This document shows positions 37,211 through 44,269 of a DNA stretch of 64,000 nt, in pieces (the stretch's first letter is position 1; every line of letters starts with the position of its first letter). Under the pieces are notes generated by a model that was not told where the DNA came from, made no database searches, and worked only from the letters and a program-made list of their open reading frames with translations. The stretch is from Bifidobacterium aerophilum. Its GTDB lineage: Bacteria; Actinomycetota; Actinomycetes; Actinomycetales; Bifidobacteriaceae. The DNA lies in assembly GCF_010667685.1 (NCBI RefSeq), contig NZ_WHZW01000001.1, forward strand, positions 181,848 through 245,847, in the 5' to 3' direction. Position numbers and translations under genes: made by a program.

Positions 37211-38226
37211 GCGCGGGCCTCCTCCCGGGACGGTTCCGCAACGCCGGGCAGGCCTCGTTCCGCGATGAACGCGTCGACCTGGCCGGCCGTCGGGGACGAC
37301 TGCGCGCCGAGCTTCGTGCAGGTCAACGCGGCGCAGGCGGTGGCATAGCGCAGGGATTGCGCCAGCGGATGCCTGCGGACGAGATATTCGGTCATGAACG
37401 CGCCAATGAACGAATCGCCGGCGCCGGTGGTGTCGACCGGGTCGATGCCGTATGCGGGGATTTCGGTCCGGCGATCCTGTTCGTCGAAGGCGACCACGCC
37501 GCGCTCGCCGAGCGTCAGCACGACCAGGCCGCGGTGGTATTGCCGGATGAACGCCAACTGGCCGTCCACGTCGTCGGTGCCGCTCAGCGCGCGGATCGCC
37601 TCCTGGCAGGGCGCGAACACGTCCACATACCGCAGCATGTCCAGCGTTTGCTGTGCCGTGATGCCGCGGCCGGTCACCGAGTCGAGACCGTCCTGGAAGT
37701 TGAGCACGACGGTTTTGCCTTGTCGTTTGGCGGTTTCGGCGATCATCGGGGTGAGCGGCGCGGGGTTGAAGTCGAGATAGACGACGTCGGTCTGCGCGAT
37801 CAGGTCGAACGGGAATTCGGATTCGACGATCGGTCCGGGCAGACGTTCCATATCGCCGACCATCATCTTGCGGCCTTCGGGATCGACGTAGATCAGGCAG
37901 GTCGGCGCCTTGTAGTCGCCGGGCCGGCGCACGACCCCGCGATGGTCGATGCCGAGTTTGTCCATGTTGGCGATGAGGAAGTCGCTGTCGGCGTCGTTCG
38001 CGAGTTTCGTGACGATGCCCGTGCGCACACCGATCCGGCTGGCCTGCATGAGCACGTTCATGCCACCGCCGCCGTACTGGCGCTGCGTGGACAGCACCGA
38101 GCAGAAGCCGTCCAGAACCGGCAGATGGTCCACCTTCGCCACGACGTCGAGGGCGATGCCGCATACGGCGAGGATGTCCGTATGAGCCGCGGCCGGCATC
38201 GTCGCGTTCGGTTTCGCTTCGTTCAT
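37207..38226 (-). CDS. PfkB-family carbohydrate/nucleoside kinase, first gene of the ECF operon
   Basis: A 339-residue ribokinase-fold kinase. Seen: ILAVCGIALDVVAKVDHLPV, QYGGGGMNVLMQASRIG (sugar site), VVLNFQDGLDS, LTLGERGVVAFDEQD and the catalytic DTTGAGDSFIGAF. The substrate is not shown by sequence; ribose, a nucleoside or a ribose derivative are candidates, with E. coli YegV as the closest contextual analogue. GAGAGGG precedes the start. It is the first of seven tightly linked genes and is preceded by a large palindrome. Confidence 0.9.
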   Translation of the reverse strand: MNEAKPNATMPAAAHTDILAVCGIALDVVAKVDHLPVLDGFCSVLSTQRQYGGGGMNVLMQASRIGVRTGIVTKLANDADSDFLIANMDKLGIDHRGVVRRPGDYKAPTCLIYVDPEGRKMMVGDMERLPGPIVESEFPFDLIAQTDVVYLDFNPAPLTPMIAETAKRQGKTVVLNFQDGLDSVTGRGITAQQTLDMLRYVDVFAPCQEAIRALSGTDDVDGQLAFIRQYHRGLVVLTLGERGVVAFDEQDRRTEIPAYGIDPVDTTGAGDSFIGAFMTEYLVRRHPLAQSLRYATACAALTCTKLGAQSSPTAGQVDAFIAERGLPGVAEPSREEARA

Positions 38227-38270
38227 ATCTTCCCTCTCTCCAGTGAGATGAATATGCTATGACTTCACCG

Positions 38271-38321
38271 TTGCTAAAACGTTACATCATTGTTAAGCAC
38301 GATGATATAACGTTTTAGCAA
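38271..38321. promoter_or_regulatory. 51-bp palindromic operator before the ECF operon
   Basis: 20-nt arms (38271-38290 and 38302-38321) with one difference and an 11-nt spacer; each arm contains the core AAAACGTTA/TAACGTTTT. On the minus strand TTTTAG then 17 nt then CATATT may be the promoter, so a bound repressor would cover the -35. The binding protein is not known; the LacI-type regulator at 30890-31978 is the nearest candidate. Confidence 0.65.
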
Positions 38322-38432
38322 TTCCGTCAATTCACCATACGATCCCGTCACGCACTGCAGCAATGATCAACGACATGCCGGCCGCGCTGCAACCTATGCG
38401 GAATGGGACAGGTCATGGCGAACGGTCGCCTT

Positions 38433-39395
38433 TTATCCCTGTCGCCCCGGCATCGGTTCAACGGCGATGACGAGCTCGGCCGCTTCCCCGTCGTGGCCAC
38501 GGACGATGTCGGCGGCCAGATTCAGCCGCATGGATCGGGCGAGCGACTGCGCGACGGCGAGTCCCAGACCGGAGCCGCGTTTGCCGCGCGAATCGTCGGC
38601 CTGATAGAACCGATCGAACAGACGGTCGGGGTCGATGTCGGCGGCGGCCTCGTCGCTGATCGGATTGGAGAACGTGACGGCATCCCCGTGTTGTGCGACC
38701 GTCGGCGCCCCGCTGCCATGACGCAGCGCATTGGTGACAAGGTTGTCGACGATGCGTCGCAACGCCGTCCGGTCGGCTTCCAACACGAATCGTTCGTCAT
38801 CGAACGCAACCGTCGGCTCCCACCCGCGTTCCTCGAATTCGGGATAATGACCGACGAGCACTTCCGCCACCAGCGGCTGCACGGCGACCGACTCCAAGTC
38901 GAACGTGCGGTCGGGATCGTTCGCCCGCGCATAGGCGAACAACTGGTCGAGCAGGCCGCGCATGTCGTCCAACCGCTGCAATGCCGCTTTCAGGTGCCGT
39001 TCGCGACCGTCGTCCCCGGATGACCGCATTCCTGCGGCACCATCCGTCGCCGCGTCTTCGGAAACGCCGGCATCCCCCATAGCCAGCTGGATATGACCCT
39101 GCGCGCCCATCAGCGGCGTACGCACGTCATGGGCCAACGACGACAGGTCACGTTGGAACTCCTGCGTCTTGGACATCGCGGCGATGCGTTCGGCCTGTAT
39201 CTCATCCAGCTGCGCGTTGATCGCCCGAGCCAGCTCACGGCTCGCCCCGCCCGGCAACTCCACGCCCAGCCGCGCGTTGCTCCCCGCTGGCCGATCGCGC
39301 AGGAACCCGGCCATTCGCCGCATCTCGCGTCCATACACCGCCGCCCCGATCGCGATCCCTGCGATCAGCCCGACCAGCAGCCCCACAATCACCAT
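38433..39395 (-). CDS. Sensor histidine kinase
   Basis: 320-residue kinase with one N-terminal membrane helix (residues 2-22) and no extracellular sensor domain. Then a HAMP-like/coiled linker, H-box SLAHDVRTPLMGAQG, N-box DNLVTNALRHGSG, F-box DRLFDRFYQADD and G-box KRGSGLGLAVAQSLA. The kinase is complete. With such a short membrane part it may sense through the ABC exporter encoded next to it, as BceS-like kinases do. The matching regulator is at 41861-42706. Confidence 0.9.
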   Translation of the reverse strand: MVIVGLLVGLIAGIAIGAAVYGREMRRMAGFLRDRPAGSNARLGVELPGGASRELARAINAQLDEIQAERIAAMSKTQEFQRDLSSLAHDVRTPLMGAQGHIQLAMGDAGVSEDAATDGAAGMRSSGDDGRERHLKAALQRLDDMRGLLDQLFAYARANDPDRTFDLESVAVQPLVAEVLVGHYPEFEERGWEPTVAFDDERFVLEADRTALRRIVDNLVTNALRHGSGAPTVAQHGDAVTFSNPISDEAAADIDPDRLFDRFYQADDSRGKRGSGLGLAVAQSLARSMRLNLAADIVRGHDGEAAELVIAVEPMPGRQG

Positions 39396-39448
39396 GTCTT
39401 CATCCTACGTTGTACCGCTCATCGCATGTTCAATCCCCAGCGGTAACC

Positions 39449-39538
39449 GCGTGGGGCGGCGGGATGCATATTGCGACACGCTCCAGGCCGCTCTGGCCAA
39501 GTCTTTACGGTCACAATATGCATCCCGCCGTCCCACGC
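39449..39538. repeat. 29-bp inverted repeat
   Basis: Arms 39449-39477 and 39510-39538 differ at two positions only; spacer 32 nt with an inner GGCC...GGCC pairing. The core GGCGGGATGCATATTG is identical in both arms. Confidence 0.8.
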
Positions 39539-39612
39539 TCTCTTGCGAACAACCCTTGCGTTTTGCGAAACTCAACCGGAGTTCGGCCCACGTGACTTAT
39601 CAACGTTACCGA

Positions 39613-39700
39613 GCGGCCGACAGACATATCCTGTTCACGACCGTATGACTTGGCCGAGCGGCCCGGAGCGTGTCGGGAATAGGATATGTCTGTCGGCCGC
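39613..39700. repeat. 24-bp inverted repeat
   Basis: Arms 39613-39636 and 39677-39700 differ at one position (a G-U compatible change); spacer 40 nt. Core GCGGCCGACAGACATATCCT. Confidence 0.8.
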
Positions 39701-39754
39701 GGCCACCGCTGGAACTTCAGCAGATGCGAGTACGTTTTAAGACCAAGCCGAAGC

Positions 39755-40630
39755 TCAGCACACGTCGCGACGGCGGTTGACGAGGATCGTCGCACCGACG
39801 GACAGAACGATCCAGCCGGCGAAGCAGATCAGCGCGTGCGCCCAGACCGGCATGCCGAGCGACATGCCGCCGGCCGTCGTGGCGAACAGACCCGCACCGT
39901 CGACATACAGTTTCACGTTGTTCGACGGCAGCCATTGCGCCAGCCGCCCGACCCACGGCGCGTACATGGCGACCGCCGACAGGACGATGTTCAGCATCGA
40001 TCCCATGATGCCCGCGCCGACGAGCACCGCGGCGGCGACGCCGAACGCCTTGCTGCGCACGATCATCGCCAACGCGACGACGATCAGCACGAATGTGACC
40101 ACGCCCAGCATCCTCAGCCCGCAGAATCCCAGGTAGACGCCGATGCTTTCCGCATGGCGATACCGGACGCCGAGCGCGAGGCATGACAACTCCAGAGAGA
40201 CGATCGTCACGACCATGTTCCACACGGCCAGCAGTGCGGACAGCAGCAGCCGGCCGGCAATGTACGGCGTGCGGCCACGACGCCCGGCGATGAGGTTCTT
40301 GACGAAACCGGCATCCCAGTCATCCATCACCGCCAGCACGGCTAGCACCGCGACGATCATGGACAGCACGGAACCGTTGCCCAGTCCCGAACTGGACAGC
40401 ATCGCGGTATGCGAATCCATCATGCGGGCGGATGCCGCCAATCCGGAGACGGCATTGGTCGTGACCGAAATGCCGTCGGTGTCGGTCTGCTCGGCTCCGG
40501 CACCGGCGCCGAGCAGCATCAGCGTGGTGAGCAGGCCTGCGGTCAGCAGGACGACCAGTACGGTGACGACCCAGAACTTGCGGCCGTGAATGAGACGATA
40601 CAGGTCGGAACGCAACAGGTTGAACATCAT
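39755..40630 (-). CDS. ABC-2-type exporter permease
   Basis: 291 residues, six predicted membrane helices, starting MFNLLRSDLYRLIHGRKFWVV, the typical ABC-2/lantibiotic-immunity start where a cytosolic helix precedes the first membrane segment. A large loop follows helix 1 (residues about 40-75). It overlaps the ATPase stop by ATGA, so the two are made together. It resembles permeases of lantibiotic or bacitracin self-protection and resistance systems; substrate unknown. Confidence 0.85.
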   Translation of the reverse strand: MMFNLLRSDLYRLIHGRKFWVVTVLVVLLTAGLLTTLMLLGAGAGAEQTDTDGISVTTNAVSGLAASARMMDSHTAMLSSSGLGNGSVLSMIVAVLAVLAVMDDWDAGFVKNLIAGRRGRTPYIAGRLLLSALLAVWNMVVTIVSLELSCLALGVRYRHAESIGVYLGFCGLRMLGVVTFVLIVVALAMIVRSKAFGVAAAVLVGAGIMGSMLNIVLSAVAMYAPWVGRLAQWLPSNNVKLYVDGAGLFATTAGGMSLGMPVWAHALICFAGWIVLSVGATILVNRRRDVC

Positions 40631-41574
40631 CGGCTCCCTTCCGTGCGGGCGTCGTCCATGAGGGCGACGAAATAATCCTCCATGTCGCGCGACTTCGCGG
40701 ACAGTTCGAGGACGGTCTGGTTCGCGTCATGCAGCAGGCGCGAGACTTCGGCCGCATCGAAGCCGCCGCAGATGGTGATCGAACCGTCGGGTTCGGCCGC
40801 GAAGCGCACCGGGGCGGCGGGATTGTTCGGCAGACGTTCCTCGAGGATCGCGAGCGCGGTCGCGGTGTCGGCGGTGCGTACGGTGAGGCTGTCTCCGCAT
40901 TCGGCCTGAACCTGTTCGGCGGTCATTTCACGCACCATATGGCCGTTCGCGATGACGCCGTAGTGGGTGCACATGCGCTCCAACTGGTCGAGCACGTGCG
41001 AGCTGACGACGATGGTGATGCCCCGCTGCTGGTTGAGTCGCACGAGATAGTTGCGCATGCTGCGCGCGCCTTCGGGGTCGAGCCCGTTGAGCGGCTCGTC
41101 GAGCAGCAGCAGATCGGGGCCGCCGACAAGGGCGAGCGCGAGTCCGAGACGCTGCTTCATGCCGAGCGAGAATCCGCCGGTCTTCTTGCGGCCGGTGTTG
41201 CCGAGGCCGACCTGATCGAGCAGGTCACGGCAGACGGGTTTCGGGTCGGCCACGCCAAGCGCGAGCGCCTGCGCCATCATCGTGTCGAAGGCGCTCATGT
41301 GCGGCAGCAGGCCGGGGTTTTCGATCAGTGCGCCGACGCGCCGCACGCCGCCGGACGCGTGGGCGGTTCCGTGGCCCGCGTGGCCGAATACCGTGATCTC
41401 GCCGTCGTTCGGCATGGCCAGTCCGGCGGTCATCTTCATGACGGTGGACTTGCCGGCGCCGTTCTTGCCGACGAATCCGTAGATCGCGCCCTGCGGCACG
41501 GTCATGTCGAAATGGTCGATCACGCGTTTGCCGGCGTACTGTTTGGCAAGCGATCGTATGCGTATCGCGTCCAT
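40627..41574 (-). CDS. ABC exporter ATPase, BcrA/lantibiotic-immunity type
   Basis: 315 residues: Walker A GKNGAGKST, Q loop GALIENPGLLPHMS, signature FSLGMKQRLGLALAL, Walker B LLLLDEPLNGLDPEG and H-switch VVSSHVLDQ. The SLGMKQR form and the GALIE stretch are typical of BcrA/EpiF/NisF-like drug or lantibiotic exporters. The C-terminal quarter (about 220-315) is the usual accessory region of this group. It is flanked by a two-component system, as in antimicrobial-peptide sensing modules. Confidence 0.9.
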   Translation of the reverse strand: MDAIRIRSLAKQYAGKRVIDHFDMTVPQGAIYGFVGKNGAGKSTVMKMTAGLAMPNDGEITVFGHAGHGTAHASGGVRRVGALIENPGLLPHMSAFDTMMAQALALGVADPKPVCRDLLDQVGLGNTGRKKTGGFSLGMKQRLGLALALVGGPDLLLLDEPLNGLDPEGARSMRNYLVRLNQQRGITIVVSSHVLDQLERMCTHYGVIANGHMVREMTAEQVQAECGDSLTVRTADTATALAILEERLPNNPAAPVRFAAEPDGSITICGGFDAAEVSRLLHDANQTVLELSAKSRDMEDYFVALMDDARTEGSR

Positions 41575-41723
41575 CGCCGTTCCTTTCCCTCAGTGTTCCG
41601 GATGATGCCCCTCACTGTACGGAACGGATCTTGCGCAATCGCCACGCGCCTCATGCGAGAGTCTCACGAAAGTCTTGCGAAAGTATGACGATCCACGGCT
41701 CGACGCTTGCCTCCCCGGAAACT

Positions 41724-41834
41724 TTCACTATGTTCGCATCGATCACGACACCACTTCGAACATAGTGACGATTGGACCGCCAAAATCCTCACTATGTTCG
41801 CATCGATGCGTCGATAGCTCGAACATAGTGAAGG
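41724..41834. repeat. Two tandem hairpins built on CACTATGTTCG
   Basis: CACTATGTTCG at 41726-41736 and 41790-41800, and its inverse CGAACATAGTG at 41757-41767 and 41820-41830. The second hairpin has an additional inner ATCGA-TGCG-TCGAT stem. They lie between the response regulator and the ABC operon. Confidence 0.8.
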
Positions 41835-41860
41835 TTCGTCGCATACCTCACGTCGCGCGC

Positions 41861-42706
41861 TCACACGTCAAGCTTGAAGCCGAGTCCCCAGACGGTCCTG
41901 ATGTATGACTCGGTGCCGGAGGGCTTGAGCTTGGCGCGGATCTTACTCACATGTGCGGTGACGGTGTTGTCGTCGACCATGTACGGCTCTTTCCAGCACA
42001 GCTCGTACACCTGCTGTTTGGTGAAGACCGTGTTGGGATGCGCCATGAGCAGTTCGATGATGTTGAACTCGGTGTTGGTGAGCGCCACCGGCTGCCCGTC
42101 GACGACGAAGGTGCGGGCGGCGGGGTCGAGCGTCCAGCGGCCGGCGGCGAGAAGCCGTGCGCGGTCGTCCGCGGTTGCGGAACCGCTCGCTCCCACGGCC
42201 GGTTGCGCCGATGATCCCTTCGTCAGGGCAGACCGGGCAGTGTCGAGATCGGATCGAGCCGCGGTGGGTGAGCCGCCATACCCGTAGCCGCGCCCGCGTA
42301 GCTGGGCCTGCACCCGCACGACGAGCTCGTCCAGATCGAACGGTTTGACGAGATAGTCGTCGGCGCCGAGTTTCAGCAACGCCACACGATCGGCGACGGT
42401 GTCACGCGCGGAGATCACGATGATCGGCACGCCCGCGCCACGCTCGCGCAGCATCGTCACCAGCTTCTCCCCGCTCAATCCGGGCAGCATGAGATCGGTG
42501 ACGATGCAGTCGAACCCGCAGTCGGCAACGTTGCCGGCGTCAGGACGATCAGCCGACGATCCCGCACGATCCAGCAGCAGTCGCGCCTCCGATCCGGAGT
42601 ACGCGGCCGTGCAGTCGTATCCGGCACGCTCCAGACGCGTGCAGGCCACCTCGTTGATGTCCGCATCATCCTCGATCACCAGTATTCGCGCTTCGTTCAC
42701 AGTCAA
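41861..42706 (-). CDS. OmpR-family response regulator
   Basis: 281 residues. Receiver domain: ILVIEDDADINEVACTRL, phospho-acceptor Asp in IVTDLMLPGLSGEK, the conserved Thr/Ser and Lys in VISARD and YLVKPF. The receiver has a roughly 12-residue insertion before the phospho-Asp strand (GSSADRPDAGNVADC). A long Ala/Ser/Thr-rich linker (about 145-185) leads to a winged-helix domain with TNTEFNIIELLMAHPN and DDNTVTAHVSKIRAKL. It probably controls the ABC exporter next door. Confidence 0.92.
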   Translation of the reverse strand: MTVNEARILVIEDDADINEVACTRLERAGYDCTAAYSGSEARLLLDRAGSSADRPDAGNVADCGFDCIVTDLMLPGLSGEKLVTMLRERGAGVPIIVISARDTVADRVALLKLGADDYLVKPFDLDELVVRVQAQLRGRGYGYGGSPTAARSDLDTARSALTKGSSAQPAVGASGSATADDRARLLAAGRWTLDPAARTFVVDGQPVALTNTEFNIIELLMAHPNTVFTKQQVYELCWKEPYMVDDNTVTAHVSKIRAKLKPSGTESYIRTVWGLGFKLDV

Positions 42707-42741
42707 TCAGCATACGACACCGCCCGGTTCACGGCTGGAAG

Positions 42742-42747
42742 TACCCT
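42742..42747 (+). promoter_or_regulatory. Possible -10 of a leaderless purB transcript
   Basis: TACCCT ends 7 nt before the purB ATG, which would place transcription start at or next to the start codon. No ribosome-binding site is visible upstream of purB. No clear -35 is seen. Confidence 0.35.
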
Positions 42748-42754
42748 AGAATCC

Positions 42755-44191
42755 ATGAAGCTTACTGACATTTCCCCCGCAATCGCACTGACCCCGCTTG
42801 ACGGTCGCTACCACAACGCCACCGCCCCGCTCGTCGAATACCTGAGCGAGCCGGCCCTCAACCGCGAACGCATGCGCGTCGAGGTCGAATGGATGATCCT
42901 GCTGGCGAACGGCTTCGACGGCAACGGCAACCAGCCGATCATCGACGGCGTCAAGCCGTTCACCGAAGCCGAGAAGGCGTTCCTGCGCGCGATCCCCGAG
43001 GACTTCGGCGCCGAGGGCATCAGGCAGCACGCCGAGCACGAGGCCGTCACCCATCACGACGTGAAGGCCGTGGAGTACTACATCGACGACCAGATCGACA
43101 AGGCCCCGGAAGAACTCGTCAACATCAACGACGCCCTGAAGACCCTCGTGCACTTCGCGTGCACGTCCGAGGACATCAACAACCTGTCCATCGCCCGCTG
43201 CGTGAAGAACGCGATGGAGAACGTGTGGACCCCGGCGTTCAAGGAGATCATCGACCACCTCGCCGACAAGGCCGAGGAGTACAAGGACAAGGCGCTGCTG
43301 TCCCTCACCCACGGCCAGCCGGCCACGCCGACCACGCTCGGCAAGGAGCTTGCGGTCTACGTCTACCGCCTGAACCGCCAGCTCAGGCACATCGAAAACC
43401 AGGAGTACCTGGGCAAGATCAACGGCGCGACCGGCACGTTCGGCGCGCATCTGGCCGCCTGCCCGGACGTCGACTGGATCGCCGTCTCCCGCGAGTTCGT
43501 CACGAACCGCATGGGCCTGACCTGGAACCCGCTGACCACGCAGATCGAATCCCACGACTGGCAGGCCGAACTGTACTCGACCGTCTCCCATGCGAACCGT
43601 ATCATGCACAACCTGTGCGTGGACGTGTGGATGTACATCTCGCGCGGCGTGTTCGCTCAGGTGCCGGTCAAGGGCGCGACCGGCTCGTCCACGATGCCGC
43701 ACAAGGTCAACCCGATCCGTTTCGAGAACGCCGAGGCGAACTTCGAGATCTCCTGCTCGCTGCTCGACACCCTGTCGGCCACGCTCGTGGAGTCCCGTTG
43801 GCAGCGCGATCTGACCGATTCGACCACGCAGCGCAACATCGGCTCCGCGCTCGGCTACTCGCAGCTGGCCCTGTACAACCTGATGGGCGGCCTGAAGTCC
43901 ATCCACCCGAACGACCATGTGATCTCGCGCGAGCTGGACGAGAACTGGGAGGTGCTGGGCGAGCCGATCCAGACCGCGATGCGCGCCTGCGAGCTGCGCG
44001 GCCTGCCCGGCATGGACAAGCCGTACGAGAAGGTCAAGGAGCTCATGCGCGGCCACGAGATCAACAAGGAACAGGTCGAGCAGTTCATCGACCAGCAGTC
44101 CTTCGACCCCGAAACCGCCGCGCGTCTCAAGGCGCTCACCCCGGCCACGTACACGGGTGTGGCGAGCAAGCTGGTCGCGTTCGACCGCTGA
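42755..44191 (+). CDS. purB: Adenylosuccinate lyase
   Basis: Splits fumarate from SAICAR and from adenylosuccinate in purine synthesis. 478 residues of the fumarase superfamily: start MKLTDISPAIALTPLDGRYH, EHEAVTHHDVKAVEYYIDDQ, TSEDINNLS, LTHGQPATPTTLGKE (catalytic His) and the mobile signature loop GSSTMPHKVNPIRFENAEAN. It matches the long gamma-proteobacterial-type PurB (about 456 residues). No ribosome site is seen before the ATG, so a leaderless message is possible. It stands apart from purC-purL. Confidence 0.96.
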   Translation: MKLTDISPAIALTPLDGRYHNATAPLVEYLSEPALNRERMRVEVEWMILLANGFDGNGNQPIIDGVKPFTEAEKAFLRAIPEDFGAEGIRQHAEHEAVTHHDVKAVEYYIDDQIDKAPEELVNINDALKTLVHFACTSEDINNLSIARCVKNAMENVWTPAFKEIIDHLADKAEEYKDKALLSLTHGQPATPTTLGKELAVYVYRLNRQLRHIENQEYLGKINGATGTFGAHLAACPDVDWIAVSREFVTNRMGLTWNPLTTQIESHDWQAELYSTVSHANRIMHNLCVDVWMYISRGVFAQVPVKGATGSSTMPHKVNPIRFENAEANFEISCSLLDTLSATLVESRWQRDLTDSTTQRNIGSALGYSQLALYNLMGGLKSIHPNDHVISRELDENWEVLGEPIQTAMRACELRGLPGMDKPYEKVKELMRGHEINKEQVEQFIDQQSFDPETAARLKALTPATYTGVASKLVAFDR

Positions 44192-44269
44192 CCATCCCGG
44201 TCCGGCCGGGCCTGATTCGACGGCCGCGGCCGGCCCACCACAACATACAGCCAATCGCGAAGGGCTCTG

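Larger units (their letters stand above)
39396..39754. other. Gene-free stretch with two long inverted repeats
   Basis: No protein gene seen between the permease stop and the kinase start. The stretch is mostly taken up by inverted repeats at 39449-39538 and 39613-39700. The kinase promoter must lie close to its start or inside them. Confidence 0.6.

Noticed and set aside
37211..38164. N-terminal extension of the ADP-ribosylglycohydrolase-family gene
   Set aside because: It reads antisense-like in another frame of the PfkB gene; the ATGA overlap at 37207-37210 gives the true start.
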